Part shown: positions 54,648 through 63,423 of the stretch, in pieces
Layout of the letters: the number at the start of each line of letters is the position of its first letter
Numbering within the stretch: the stretch's first letter is position 1
DNA from: Roseovarius sp.
GTDB taxonomy: Bacteria; Pseudomonadota; Alphaproteobacteria; Rhodobacterales; Rhodobacteraceae
Length of the DNA: 64,000 bases
Direction of reading: 5' to 3'
Assembly: GCA_029212365.1 (NCBI GenBank)
Contig: JARGOC010000001.1
Coordinates: forward strand, 186,001-250,000
Made by a program: the position numbers and the translations under genes
Notes under the pieces: model-generated
The model's database searches: none
Seen by the model: the letters and a program-made list of their open reading frames with translations, nothing else
Told to the model about the DNA's origin: nothing

Positions 54648-55272
54648 TTGCGTCCTCCGTCATATCCACCCGGAAGTAGAAAAAGATCAATCCGGCCACA
54701 CCGGCCACCACAGCGGCCTTGGCGATAAAACGCGCCGTCAGATCACCATTCAGCAATGCATAGATCACATAGATCAAATCCCCCAACAGCGCGATGGCGG
54801 CCAGAAACAGCGTGATATACCCAAACCATTTGCGCACGCCTGACCGCCTGCGCCCGGCATTGGCCTTGATGGATCGGTTTGCCCGCACATTCAGCATTGC
54901 AAACAATGGAAAGAACACAATAAGCGAGGCAATAGAGAAGCGCATGTCGCGTTTGCTATAGTAGCTGTATTTCTCGTGAAGATCTGGAATCCACTGATCA
55001 ATCAAATACATAAGCAGTGTGCTCAGATGCCAGGCTGTCATCGCCAAGGCCACAAACATCAATCCGTAAAGAAATGCCTCACGCGCCGAAACAAACGGCC
55101 GGGGGCGTGGCACGGGCGGAGAAAACTCACCTTCCGCCCAATTACCCAATGCGTCGCGGATTTCGGGCGTACTCCATCCGGCCTGCTCAAGTGCTGCGGA
55201 TATATCATCGCGCGAACGCCCCGCATTCAGCGCGTCATAGACAAAACTGGCCAATTGATCAGAGGATTTCAT
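54637..55272 (-). CDS. DUF5671-type membrane protein
   Basis: A 211-residue protein with an N-terminal soluble helical domain (SSDQLASFVYDALNAGRSRD, then a UBA-like WSTPEIRDALGNW) followed by four predicted transmembrane helices. The combination of this small helical domain with DUF5671-like helices is known from alphaproteobacteria; function is not established. It overlaps the following hypothetical gene, so the two proteins are probably made together and may interact. Confidence 0.72.
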   Translation of the reverse strand: MKSSDQLASFVYDALNAGRSRDDISAALEQAGWSTPEIRDALGNWAEGEFSPPVPRPRPFVSAREAFLYGLMFVALAMTAWHLSTLLMYLIDQWIPDLHEKYSYYSKRDMRFSIASLIVFFPLFAMLNVRANRSIKANAGRRRSGVRKWFGYITLFLAAIALLGDLIYVIYALLNGDLTARFIAKAAVVAGVAGLIFFYFRVDMTEDANES

Positions 55273-55345
55273 AGCGCTCTCCTATTGCCTTAGGCTTGCG
55301 GGTCAGTTTGCGCATTGAAGCAACGTATTGCAAACATATGCCGCC

Positions 55346-56518
55346 TCAAAGCGCGCCAACAGCGGCGGCAAACCTGCTGACCTCATCTTCGGTATTGTAA
55401 TAATGCACCGAGGCGCGCGTGAGCCCCTCGGTCAATCCGCGCGGTACCATATCCAACCGCGCCGAGGTGGTCAGTGCCACCGACACATTCATTTTTTGGG
55501 CCTTCAGTGCCTTGAAAATGTCCTGCGGGGCGACACCATCCTTGGTGAACGTCACAATCCCGCTTTTGCGGGTGCCAAGATCCTGAACATCAATGCCAGG
55601 GATATCTGTCAGCGCCGCGCGCAGCTGGTTCGAAATTTCAACCACACGCGCTTCAATTGCGGGCAGGCCAATGGCGCGGGCATACCCAACCGCCACCCCA
55701 AGGCCGATCTGCCCGGCCATATACCGCTCCCAGTTTTCAAACCGTTTGGCGCCGGGGGCCCATTCATAACTGTTGGGCCCTGTCCATGTGGCGGCACGCA
55801 AATCAATGAAGGGCGGGTCAGTCTGATCAGCCAAAGCACGGCGCATGTACAAAAACCCTGTGCCACGCGGCCCACGCAGGTATTTGCGGCCCGTGCCCGA
55901 AAGGACGTCACAGCCAATGCGTTGCACATCCACATCAATCTGGCCGACTGACTGGCAGGCATCCAGCACATAAAGCAGCCCGTGCTCGCGCGCGATACGC
56001 CCCACTTCATGGGCAGGGTTCACCAAGCCGCCTTGTGTAGGCACATGTGTGATGGCAATCACGCGGGTTCGCGGCGTGATCAGGGCAGGGATGGCCTCAA
56101 CATCAATCTGGCCGCTGGCATCCGATGGCACCAGGTCAATCTCGATTCCACGGCGCTGGGCCAATTGCAAAAATGCTAGATAATTCGACACATATTCCGA
56201 AGCATGAGTCAGGATCCGGTCGCCCTCTTTCAAAGGCAGCCCATAAAAGGCCATGTCCCAGGCGCGGGTGGCGTTTTCAATATAGGCAATCTCGGAGGGA
56301 TCAGCGTTCAACAGGGCGGCGAATTCAGAATAGAATGCAGCCAGCCCATCGGCGGCGGCAGCTTCGGCTTCGTAGCCGCCCAACTCGGCCTCAAGTGCCA
56401 GATGCCCGGTAAGGGCGTCAACCACAGGCTGGGGCATGAGCGCCGCACCAGCATTGTTGAAATGCACCATATTGGCACAGGCAGGCGTATCGCCGCGCAG
56501 CGCGGTGATGTCCATCAT
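55346..56518 (-). CDS. Class V aminotransferase-fold PLP enzyme
   Basis: A 390-residue fold-type I PLP enzyme of the class V group (cysteine desulfurase/isopenicillin-N-epimerase-like). It shows VHFNNAGAALMPQPVVDAL at the start, the ITHVPTQGG cofactor region, YVLDACQSVGQIDVD with the PLP-ring Asp, and the Schiff-base Lys in LSGTGRKYLRGPRGTG. There is no clear active-site Cys loop of IscS type, so desulfurase activity is doubtful. It overlaps the DUF1244 gene by four bases (ATGA). Confidence 0.85.
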   Translation of the reverse strand: MMDITALRGDTPACANMVHFNNAGAALMPQPVVDALTGHLALEAELGGYEAEAAAADGLAAFYSEFAALLNADPSEIAYIENATRAWDMAFYGLPLKEGDRILTHASEYVSNYLAFLQLAQRRGIEIDLVPSDASGQIDVEAIPALITPRTRVIAITHVPTQGGLVNPAHEVGRIAREHGLLYVLDACQSVGQIDVDVQRIGCDVLSGTGRKYLRGPRGTGFLYMRRALADQTDPPFIDLRAATWTGPNSYEWAPGAKRFENWERYMAGQIGLGVAVGYARAIGLPAIEARVVEISNQLRAALTDIPGIDVQDLGTRKSGIVTFTKDGVAPQDIFKALKAQKMNVSVALTTSARLDMVPRGLTEGLTRASVHYYNTEDEVSRFAAAVGAL

Positions 56519-56832
56519 GCGCTATCTTTGCCTACGTTTTCTTCAAAGGCGACTTTGAACGCGGCTTGTTTTTCGGCCGAGGCATCAATCTGATAATTCT
56601 CCTTCCACTCGGCCATTGTCATACCATAAAACCCCTCTCGGGCCTCATCCTTGGTCATGTCGATGCCGCGCTCTGCGGCGGCTTCCTGATACCAGCGGCT
56701 TAGGCAATTGCGGCAGAATCCGGCCAGATTCATCATGTCGATGTTCTGCACATCCGTGCGCTTTTCCATCAAATGATGGCGCAGGGTGCGAAAGGCGGCG
56801 GCCTCAAGTTCGATACGGGTTTGATCGTCCAT
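56515..56832 (-). CDS. DUF1244 family protein
   Basis: A 105-residue helical protein with the DUF1244 core RTLRHHLMEKRTDVQNIDMM followed by NLAGFCRNCLSRWYQEAA and EAREGFYGMTMAEWKENYQ. The CxxC (FCRNCL) is conserved in the family. Function is not established. ATG 56832 is chosen because the residues upstream are not family-like. It is coupled by overlap to the class V aminotransferase downstream. Confidence 0.85.
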   Translation of the reverse strand: MDDQTRIELEAAAFRTLRHHLMEKRTDVQNIDMMNLAGFCRNCLSRWYQEAAAERGIDMTKDEAREGFYGMTMAEWKENYQIDASAEKQAAFKVAFEENVGKDSA

Positions 56833-56916
56833 GGTCTGAGTTTCCGGTGTTAAATACGCATTGTCATCTGATCGTATCAGGACCGTGAAAGGCACACAAT
56901 CACATGGTACATCAGG

Positions 56917-57156
56917 TCACATCAGGCGCAGTGCGACATAAGGGGCCAGAGCAAAAACGATTGTCAAAACCTTGAACAAGGCCAGCCAAGCATAAAGTAT
57001 GATGCGCACCTGATCCGGGTCTATTCCAAAAAGACGGGCGTGCAAGTTTGCCACCCAATCCCGCATTGCGAACATTGAAAATGTGGCGAATGCCAGAAAG
57101 GCGAAACTCACCACGCTCATCCAGCCAAAGAATGATGTCAGCATATCCTGTGTCAT
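56917..57156 (-). CDS. DUF6868-type small membrane protein
   Basis: A 79-residue protein with two predicted helices (MLTSFFGWMSVVSFAFLAFA, and ILYAWLALFKVLTIVFALAP) joined by a polar loop (HARLFGIDPDQVR). The loop and sizes agree with the small DUF6868 family. GGAG precedes ATG 57156. Role unknown; it lies alone between DUF1244 and the tautomerase-like gene on the same strand. Confidence 0.7.
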   Translation of the reverse strand: MTQDMLTSFFGWMSVVSFAFLAFATFSMFAMRDWVANLHARLFGIDPDQVRIILYAWLALFKVLTIVFALAPYVALRLM

Positions 57157-57257
57157 GGCGAAGCTCCTTTTTGATGGTTTGCCTTTACCCCAATAAGTGG
57201 GAGGTCGAGGTCCACACGGCAAGAAGGCGGGTCAGTTGGCCGCAACCAGGATTGCAA

Positions 57258-57599
57258 TCACAGCATGCGTTTCACATAGGGCTGCTGGATGTCCGTCAGT
57301 CGCACAGTGAGGCTGCCAACATCCCGTAGAAAGCGTAGCATTATATCAAGGGTCATCTGGGCCAGTTCGGCACGGATCTCATCGCTCCGACCGGGCAATA
57401 ACAAAAGCGTGGCATGGGCAAAGCTTTGCGGCTCCACTCCGATACGCGAGGCAGTGGCGGCTAAGGTACGCACGCGCACAGTGTCTGGGGCCGAGACCGA
57501 AGGATGAGCCGCAAAGCCTTCCCATAAAGCATCACAAAGCGCTTGCAGATCATGGCTGTCGTGGAGTCCGGCAGAATGCTCAATGACGATATGTGGCAT
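57258..57599 (-). CDS. 5-carboxymethyl-2-hydroxymuconate isomerase-like protein
   Basis: A 113-residue tautomerase-superfamily protein of the CHMI (HpaF) type. After Met removal the N terminus is Pro (MPHIVIEHSAGLHD), the catalytic base of this family. CHMI acts in homoprotocatechuate breakdown. No other genes of that pathway are adjacent, so the physiological substrate may differ. Confidence 0.75.
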   Translation of the reverse strand: MPHIVIEHSAGLHDSHDLQALCDALWEGFAAHPSVSAPDTVRVRTLAATASRIGVEPQSFAHATLLLLPGRSDEIRAELAQMTLDIMLRFLRDVGSLTVRLTDIQQPYVKRML

Positions 57600-57725
57600 G
57601 AAAGCCCCCTCAAAGACTAAAGCGTTTTACCTTTAACCTGACAATTGTGCGATGCAGCCCGCGACAAGTACAACCAGAAAATTACAATTTTCTGGCACAT
57701 TTTCTTTGAAGAAAATGCTCAGCGA

Positions 57726-58466
57726 TCAGACGTTTGCGATGTTGGCGGCTTGCGTCAACAAAGGGGCTAGCCGTGCGGCCCAGGCTTGCTGGTCGGCTTC
57801 GGTTTCAATCAGGTCATTGCGCAGCTCAATCAGGATATTAGGCCGCTGATACGCAATTGCATGGCGTGCCACAGCATCGCCAGGCAAATGGCCCCCATAG
57901 GGTTCGTTCTCGCCCACGCACAGGTCTGGCTCAGCCCGGCACAGATCAGCCATAGGACGGGCCAGTCGGGTGTCCGTCGCGTATAATACTCCGATGTGCC
58001 AGGGCCGCGGGTTTTGGCCCTTCAATTGTGGTGTAAAGCTGTGAACCGACACGATGACCGTGTTGTCTTGTCGCGCTGCCATTTCGGCAAGGGCTGTATG
58101 ATAGGGCCGGTAGCAACGGTTCAGACGCATGTCACGTTCACCATCATCAGCATGGCGATTGCCGGGAATAATCGTACCATCATACAGCTTCATCAGCAGG
58201 GTCGGGTCATCTTCACCCCGGTTGGGATCAATCACCAGCCTAGAGAAATTGGACAGGATCGCTGGCGCGTCAAGGTGCTGTGCCAAGGCCCGTGTAACCC
58301 CTTCGGCCCCCACATCATAGGCGATATGGCGGCCCATTTCGCTGGCATCCAGTCCCAATGTGCCACCGTTCACAAAGGGTGGCACCGTGTTGGCCGCGTG
58401 ATCGCAAGTGACCAGCCAGCGGGCCGTACGATTTGCCCCATCTACAAAATAAGGTTGATATGTCAT
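57726..58466 (-). CDS. N-formylglutamate amidohydrolase
   Basis: A 246-residue zinc-dependent hydrolase of the N-formylglutamate deformylase family. LVTCDHAANTVPP carries the first metal ligands, RHIAYDVGAEGVTRALA and SRLVIDPNRGEDDPTL the others, and VSVHSFTPQLKG the catalytic region. The enzyme deformylates N-formylglutamate, the last step of one histidine degradation route; no hut genes are adjacent, so another N-formyl substrate is possible. Divergent from pyruvate kinase. Confidence 0.88.
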   Translation of the reverse strand: MTYQPYFVDGANRTARWLVTCDHAANTVPPFVNGGTLGLDASEMGRHIAYDVGAEGVTRALAQHLDAPAILSNFSRLVIDPNRGEDDPTLLMKLYDGTIIPGNRHADDGERDMRLNRCYRPYHTALAEMAARQDNTVIVSVHSFTPQLKGQNPRPWHIGVLYATDTRLARPMADLCRAEPDLCVGENEPYGGHLPGDAVARHAIAYQRPNILIELRNDLIETEADQQAWAARLAPLLTQAANIANV

Positions 58467-58670
58467 GTATTCTTCAAGTCCTTTGCGTAGGCTTTAGGCC
58501 AGTTGCCAAGGAAAGTGAATTGGGCAATAACTCAAATAAGTCGCTGTTAGCGTTAACGATATGATGGTGATCATATAGTCATTCACATCACCAGGATTGA
58601 CAGGGCGCCGGGTTACACCCCAGTGAGCCTGAAACGCCTTGCGAGGCGATACGGATAAGGACCAAAAAGC

Positions 58671-60116
58671 ATGAGACGCTACCGCAATGTAAAGATCGTG
58701 GCCACCCTTGGCCCGGCCTCGGATACCTATGACACCATTCGCGCCCTGCACGAAGCCGGTGCCGATGTGTTCCGGTTGAATATGAGCCACGGCGATCATG
58801 ACAGCATCCGCGAAAAGCATCGCATCATCCGCCAGATTGAAACGGATTTGGACAGCCCGATTGCCATTCTCGCAGATCTGCAAGGCCCCAAGCTGCGTGT
58901 GGGGGCCTTTGCCAACGGCGAAGAAGAGCTGGCGCCCGGTGCAGCGTTTCGTCTGGATCTGGACGCAGCCGAAGGCACAATTGAGCGGGTTTGCCTGCCA
59001 CACCCTGAAATATTTGCCGCACTGGAGCCCGGAGCAAGCCTGTTGGTCAATGACGGCAAGATCCGCCTGAAAGTTACCGAATGTGGTACGGATTATGCCG
59101 AAACCGAGGTGATCATTGGCGGCACGATTTCTGATCGCAAAGGCGTGAATGTGCCGGATGTGGTGCTGCCACTGGCGGCGCTTAGCAAAAAGGACCGCGC
59201 CGATCTGGAATTTGCCTGTCAGTTGGGTGTCGATTGGCTGGCGCTCAGCTTTGTGCAGCGTGCCGAGGACGTCCAAGAGGCCCGCGCGCTGTGCAATGGC
59301 CGTGCGGCGATCCTCAGCAAGATCGAAAAGCCGTCGGCGGTGGAGTGGTTTGACGACATCCTTGCTGCCTCAGACGGGATCATGGTGGCACGCGGCGATC
59401 TGGGAGTAGAGCTGCCGGTGCAAAATGTGCCGCCCATTCAAAAGCGGCTTGTGCGCAAGTGCCGGACGGCTGCGAAACCGGTCATCGTGGCCACACAAAT
59501 GCTGGAGAGCATGATAGAAAGCCCCGTCCCCACCCGCGCCGAAGTCTCGGACGTGGCTGCGGCGATCTATGAAGGCGCGGATGCGATTATGCTGTCAGCG
59601 GAATCCGCAGCAGGCGAATATCCGCAAGAAGCCGTGACCACGATGGACAATGTCGCCCGCGAGGTCGAAAGCGATCCGACCTATACCGACATTATCGAAG
59701 CGTCGCGCAAAATCACGCGCAAATCCGTGGCTGATGGCATCGTCGCCGCTGCGCGTGAAATAGCCGAGGCAACGGACATCAAGGTAATCTGCTGTTTCAC
59801 TCAAAGTGGCACCACTGCATTGCTGACTGCGCGCGAACGTCCCCGTGTTCCGATCATGGCTTTGTCCAATCTGCGTGGGACGGCGCGGCGTCTGGCGCTC
59901 AGCTGGGGCGTGAATTGTGTGATGTGCGGAGAGTTGGAGCGCTTCAAACTGGCTGTGATCAGTGCTGCCCGCGCGGCGCGCGCGCAAGGGTACGCCGAAC
60001 CATTGGATCAAATCGTGATCACGGCAGGGGTACCCTTCAATGTGCCAGGCACCACCAATATTCTGCGCATAGCACCTTGTCAGGAAAGTTTGATTTATTC
60101 CACTGATCCGGGGTAA
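58671..60116 (+). CDS. pyk: Pyruvate kinase
   Basis: A 481-residue glycolytic enzyme converting phosphoenolpyruvate and ADP to pyruvate and ATP. RRYRNVKIVATLGPASDTYD opens the barrel; FRLNMSHGDHD, ILADLQGPKLRVG, ILSKIEKPSAVEWF (catalytic Lys and Mg-ligand Glu), MVARGDLGVELPV and VIVATQMLESMIESPVPTRAEVSD complete the site. AAGGA precedes the ATG. A small conserved-looking membrane gene and rpmI-rplT follow. Confidence 0.96.
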   Translation: MRRYRNVKIVATLGPASDTYDTIRALHEAGADVFRLNMSHGDHDSIREKHRIIRQIETDLDSPIAILADLQGPKLRVGAFANGEEELAPGAAFRLDLDAAEGTIERVCLPHPEIFAALEPGASLLVNDGKIRLKVTECGTDYAETEVIIGGTISDRKGVNVPDVVLPLAALSKKDRADLEFACQLGVDWLALSFVQRAEDVQEARALCNGRAAILSKIEKPSAVEWFDDILAASDGIMVARGDLGVELPVQNVPPIQKRLVRKCRTAAKPVIVATQMLESMIESPVPTRAEVSDVAAAIYEGADAIMLSAESAAGEYPQEAVTTMDNVAREVESDPTYTDIIEASRKITRKSVADGIVAAAREIAEATDIKVICCFTQSGTTALLTARERPRVPIMALSNLRGTARRLALSWGVNCVMCGELERFKLAVISAARAARAQGYAEPLDQIVITAGVPFNVPGTTNILRIAPCQESLIYSTDPG

Positions 60117-60157
60117 GCTGCTCCAAATTGTACCTTATAATTGTTCTGGAGCTTTAA

Positions 60158-60379
60158 ATGGACCCTGATCTGACCCTCGTGATTGGTATTGTTCTGGGCG
60201 TGTTTTCGATTCCGTCAATTCTGTCTGCCGTGTCCGAAGGTCGTGCCCCTCGGGTTGCGGCGTTTACAATCATCGCGTCGGGTGCACTTATCCTTTGGTC
60301 GATTTCTTCGCATCCCGGTGGGTATTCGCTGGATGATGTGCCCGGTGCGTTTGTGCGTGTCGTCGCCAAGTTTATCTAA
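60158..60379 (+). CDS. Small two-helix membrane protein
   Basis: A 73-residue protein with two hydrophobic helices (LTLVIGIVLGVFSIPSILSA, then RVAAFTIIASGALILWSISS) and a short polar tail ending VRVVAKFI. The family is not one I can name. GGAG (60148-60151) lies seven bases before the ATG and falls inside a small GCTCCA/TGGAGC hairpin (60120-60152) that could mask it. It follows pyk after 41 bases, probably on the same transcript. Confidence 0.7.
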   Translation: MDPDLTLVIGIVLGVFSIPSILSAVSEGRAPRVAAFTIIASGALILWSISSHPGGYSLDDVPGAFVRVVAKFI

Positions 60380-60664
60380 CCTCTGTGGACCTGCTCACGC
60401 CCCAAAGGCGTGCAATCTGCCAGCAAATGACCCCCAAGGCATCAACTGACATCCCGATCACACACTTCAAGTTATAGGCGCTGGTGTCTTTTTGTGTTTT
60501 GCTGGCCGCGGGCTGGCGAAGTTCCTTCAACCCTCAAGCCGTGTCAGCCAGAATCCCCCTTGCCTAACTGGGCCTCGCAGCGTATACGCCAGCTTCACCG
60601 TGAGACCGGCCAGAGTGGCATGCCGAGTCGCACGTTTACCGCCCATATCTAAGAGGAGTCGGAA
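60380..60664 (+). promoter_or_regulatory. Leader region of rpmI-rplT
   Basis: This 285-base gap holds no supportable gene. It ends with GAGGAG just before rpmI. In many bacteria L20 represses its operon through a structured leader. The region is long and GC-rich enough for that, but I could not identify a specific L20-like fold, and infC is not adjacent. Confidence 0.35.
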
Positions 60665-60865
60665 ATGCCCAAGATGAAGACCAAATCGAGCTGCAAAAAG
60701 CGGTTCAAAGTGACGGCCAGTGGCCGCGTGGTGGCCGCTCAGGCCGGCAAGCAGCACGGCATGATTAAACGTTCCAACAAATTCAACCGCAATGCGCGTG
60801 GCACAACCACGCTCAGCAAAGCTGACGAAGGTATCATCAAACCGATGATGCCTTACGCACGCTAA
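60665..60865 (+). CDS. rpmI: 50S ribosomal protein L35
   Basis: A 66-residue, very basic protein starting [20 protein letters not shown] and containing [20 protein letters not shown], the L35 signature. GAGGAG precedes the ATG. rplT follows after 14 bases, the conserved L35-L20 pair. Confidence 0.97.
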   Translation: MPKMKTKSSCKKRFKVTASGRVVAAQAGKQHGMIKRSNKFNRNARGTTTLSKADEGIIKPMMPYAR

Positions 60866-60879
60866 GGAGGATTTGACAT

Positions 60880-61245
60880 ATGGCACGCGTTAAAGGTGGG
60901 GTAGTTACCCACGCCCGTCACAAGAAAGTCATCAAAGCCGCCAAAGGCTATTATGGTCGTCGCAAGAATACCTTCAAGGTTGCCACGCAGGCCGTTGACA
61001 AAGCAAACCAATACGCCACCCGCGACCGTAAGGCCCGCAAGCGCAGCTTCCGCGCGCTGTGGATCCAACGGATCAATGCGGCTGTTCGCAACCACGACGA
61101 AGCGTTGACCTATTCGCGCTTCATCAATGGTCTGGGTCTGGCTGGCATCGAAGTGGACCGCAAAGTGCTGGCCGATTTGGCCGTGCATGAACCGGCCGCG
61201 TTCAGTGCCATCGTGGACCAAGCAAAGACCGCCCTGGCCAAGTAA
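60880..61245 (+). CDS. rplT: 50S ribosomal protein L20
   Basis: A 121-residue L20: [20 protein letters not shown], then [20 protein letters not shown] and [20 protein letters not shown]. It binds 23S rRNA early in assembly and in several bacteria autoregulates its operon. AAGGAGG precedes the ATG. pheS, often the next gene, is not in this position. Confidence 0.97.
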   Translation: MARVKGGVVTHARHKKVIKAAKGYYGRRKNTFKVATQAVDKANQYATRDRKARKRSFRALWIQRINAAVRNHDEALTYSRFINGLGLAGIEVDRKVLADLAVHEPAAFSAIVDQAKTALAK

Positions 61246-61281
61246 ACGAGCCAGTCGCCTTTCGAGGGGCAATTTCTTAGA

Positions 61282-61312
61282 CGTCGTCGGGTTTATACCT
61301 GGCGGCGTTTTT
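61282..61312 (+). terminator. Rho-independent terminator of rpmI-rplT
   Basis: CGTCGTCGGGT and ACCTGGCGGCG form an 11-bp stem, counting G-U pairs, around TTAT and are followed by TTTTTC. Confidence 0.85.
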
Positions 61313-61449
61313 CATTGCCCTTCATGGGCAAAGGAATCATCGGAACTTCCCCCGACATTACCTTCCTTCCGCCACATTTTTTGCACAGCGCTTTGCGATA
61401 TTCACCACAGGCAGAATGCCGAACCGCGTGAACCGCAAGGAATGTAACG

Positions 61450-61593
61450 ATGTCGACACAAGTACAACAGTCTGAAAACAAAAAACAAACGCTGAGCGAA
61501 AAAGCCCTGCGTTTGCTGGCCGCTCATGACCGTGAAACAAAAAACTTTGACCGGTTTCTGGCCGCTGGCCAAACCGCAAATCGCTGGGCCTGA
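61450..61593 (+). CDS. Probable 47-residue protein
   Basis: ATG 61450 opens a 47-codon frame: MSTQVQQSENKKQTLSEKAL, followed by a charged helical RLLAAHDRETKNFDRFLAAG and ending QTANRWA. AAGGAA lies about 8 bases upstream, and a hairpin with a T-run (61735-61770) lies downstream. Composition is that of a soluble, charged helical peptide, with third-codon bases like the neighbouring genes. No family recognised. It fills part of an otherwise empty 520-base gap, which adds support. Confidence 0.5.
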   Translation: MSTQVQQSENKKQTLSEKALRLLAAHDRETKNFDRFLAAGQTANRWA

Positions 61594-61734
61594 CCACTGC
61601 GATTTCTAAAGAATTGCCGCTGGCTACGATCTGACTGATTGCAGCTATGCGCCCTGTTGGAGCCTCGCAATCGCTCTCATCGTCTTAAGATGATTGCCCA
61701 CAGACCCCGGTTCTAAGGTCGAAACTCCCAAAGT

Positions 61735-61770
61735 GACCCGCGCCGCTTGCGCACGCGGGCCGGTCTTTTT
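61735..61770 (+). terminator. Terminator-like hairpin ahead of the crotonase stop
   Basis: CCCGCG and CGCGGG pair around an 11-base loop and are followed by CCGGTC and TTTTT. It is oriented for plus-strand transcripts and may serve the 47-residue gene. The T-run runs into the stop codon of the convergent crotonase. Confidence 0.55.
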
Positions 61771-62569
61771 AGCTTTCAGCCTTGCTCTTTTTCAACACAC
61801 CGCGGAAATCGGGTTTGCGCTTTTCGCGGAACGCTGCACCTCCCTCTTTGGCTTCGTCCGTGGCGTAATAATGTGCCACCGTCTGGAACCCCATGTTGGC
61901 GATGCCCTTGATATTCTCGCTGTCTGCGTTGAAGGACCGCTTGGCGATGGCGATGGCTGTAGGGCTGCGCTCGACGATTTCGGCGCACCAGGCATCGACC
62001 TCAGCATCCAGATCGGCCTCGGGGACGACCTTGTTGACCAGCCCCATTTCCAGCGCTTCCTGGGCCGAATAACGGCGGCACATATACCAGATTTCGCGCG
62101 CCTTCTTTTCGCCGACAATACGCGCGAGATAGGCGGTGCCAAAGCCCGGATCAACCGAGCCGACCTTGGGGCCGACCTGGCCGAATACCGACTTGTCCGA
62201 GCAGATTGTCATGTCGCAGATCGTCGCCATGACGTTGCCCCCGCCGATGGCAAAGCCGTTGACCTTGGCGATCACTGGCTTGGGCGCATCGCGGATCAGG
62301 GAGTGGATTTCCTCGACCGGAACCCCCAAAACACCTTGCACAGCGCGCCCGGATTTCTTGTCGCCGGAATCGCCGCCCACACCAAAGGCACGCCCTCCGG
62401 CCCCGGTGATGACGATCACTGCCACGTCGTCATCCCAACCAGCAGTCTTTAGCGCGTCGATCATCTCAAAATAGGTGGTGACGCGAAAGGCATTCATCCG
62501 TTCGGGCCGGTTGATGGTGATCGTCGCCACATTATTGGTGACATCGTAAAGTAGGTCTTCATAGGCCAT
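61769..62569 (-). CDS. BadI/MenB-like crotonase-family enzyme
   Basis: A 266-residue crotonase-fold enzyme. The N terminus (MAYEDLLYDVTNNVATITIN), the first oxyanion loop (AFGVGGDSGDKKSG), GFAIGGGNVMATICDMTICS, QVGPKVGSVDPGFGTAYLAR and KKAREIWYMCRRYSAQEALE resemble 2-ketocyclohexanecarboxyl-CoA hydrolase (BadI) and dihydroxynaphthoyl-CoA synthase (MenB) much more than enoyl-CoA hydratase. No menaquinone genes are nearby, so a BadI-like ring-cleaving hydrolase is more likely. Divergent from the RraA-family gene; the 180-base gap 62570-62749 holds both promoters. Confidence 0.8.
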   Translation of the reverse strand: MAYEDLLYDVTNNVATITINRPERMNAFRVTTYFEMIDALKTAGWDDDVAVIVITGAGGRAFGVGGDSGDKKSGRAVQGVLGVPVEEIHSLIRDAPKPVIAKVNGFAIGGGNVMATICDMTICSDKSVFGQVGPKVGSVDPGFGTAYLARIVGEKKAREIWYMCRRYSAQEALEMGLVNKVVPEADLDAEVDAWCAEIVERSPTAIAIAKRSFNADSENIKGIANMGFQTVAHYYATDEAKEGGAAFREKRKPDFRGVLKKSKAES

Positions 62570-62749
62570 TTGGAGTTCCTTTTAGTTAATGACAGCAGCA
62601 ATTTGATGAATATTTCTGCATTATCCCTAGCAAAACCTATTACATTCCACAATGTGAAACGCGTATCATTAATTTGACAATTGCGCGAATCCGACCGACA
62701 GTCGGGCAGGTAAACCGGGCTTTTGGCCGGGTTTCTGAGGGAGATGTTA

Positions 62750-63421
62750 GTGATCCACCAAGACATAAACCGCCCAGACCCGGCGCTGATGACGCGTATC
62801 AAACCCATCGCCACCAGCACCTATGCCAATGCGTTCGACGAATGCGGGCTGTATCACAATGTGATGGACGGTATTTCTGCTGCTGCACCCGGCATGGCCC
62901 TGTGCGGACCTGCGGTGACAGTGAAACTATCGGTTGGCGCGCCGGGCACCTATACTTCGGCAGATTTCGCCGTGGGCGCGATGATTGACGCGGCACAGCG
63001 CGGCGATGTGATCGTCATTGATGCTGCCGGATGCCGCTATTCCACCTGGGGCGGCATGGCCAGCTTTGCCGCCAAATTCAAAGGTGTGGCGGGCATCGTG
63101 GTCGACGGAGCCACCCGCGACCTTGAGGAAATGGTGGAATTCGGTTTTGACGTGTTCACCCGCCACATGGTGCCTACAACCGGGCGCACACGGCTAAAGC
63201 TCGAGGCGATCAACATCCCCGTATCGGTCGGCGGCGTGTTGGTCAGCCCCGGCGATATTGTCGTGGCCGACGGCACGGGTGTGATCTCAATTCCCAATGC
63301 GCAATCCGATCAAGTGGTGAGTTTTGCCGAGAAATGCCAGCAAGACGACAACGCGGCAATGCAAGACATGAAAAACGGCCTGAGCTTCAGTGAAGCCATG
63401 GCGAAGTATAGGAACATCTGA
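62750..63421 (+). CDS. RraA/HMG-aldolase family protein
   Basis: A 223-residue protein of the RraA-like fold. The active-site pattern of the 4-hydroxy-4-methyl-2-oxoglutarate/4-carboxy-4-hydroxy-2-oxoadipate aldolases is present: IVVDGATRDLEEMVEFGFDV (D-G-x-x-R-D) and the preceding AGCRYSTWGGMASFAAK. That favours a metal-dependent pyruvate aldolase or decarboxylase over an RNase E inhibitor. GAGGGAG (62737-62743) suits GTG 62750 better than ATG 62744, which it almost touches. The next gene starts two bases after the stop. Confidence 0.82.
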   Translation: MIHQDINRPDPALMTRIKPIATSTYANAFDECGLYHNVMDGISAAAPGMALCGPAVTVKLSVGAPGTYTSADFAVGAMIDAAQRGDVIVIDAAGCRYSTWGGMASFAAKFKGVAGIVVDGATRDLEEMVEFGFDVFTRHMVPTTGRTRLKLEAINIPVSVGGVLVSPGDIVVADGTGVISIPNAQSDQVVSFAEKCQQDDNAAMQDMKNGLSFSEAMAKYRNI

Positions 63422-63423
63422 AA

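Noticed and set aside
54246..55272. Overlapping membrane genes as a toxin-antitoxin pair
   Set aside because: Sizes, Cys pattern and domain content do not resemble any toxin or antitoxin family I know.
60446..60478. CTGACA and TATAGG as an rpmI promoter
   Set aside because: The spacer is 21 bases, too long for a normal sigma-70 promoter.
61640..61740. Possible tRNA-like stretch with a GGTTC-containing loop
   Set aside because: No acceptor stem or anticodon arm could be built.
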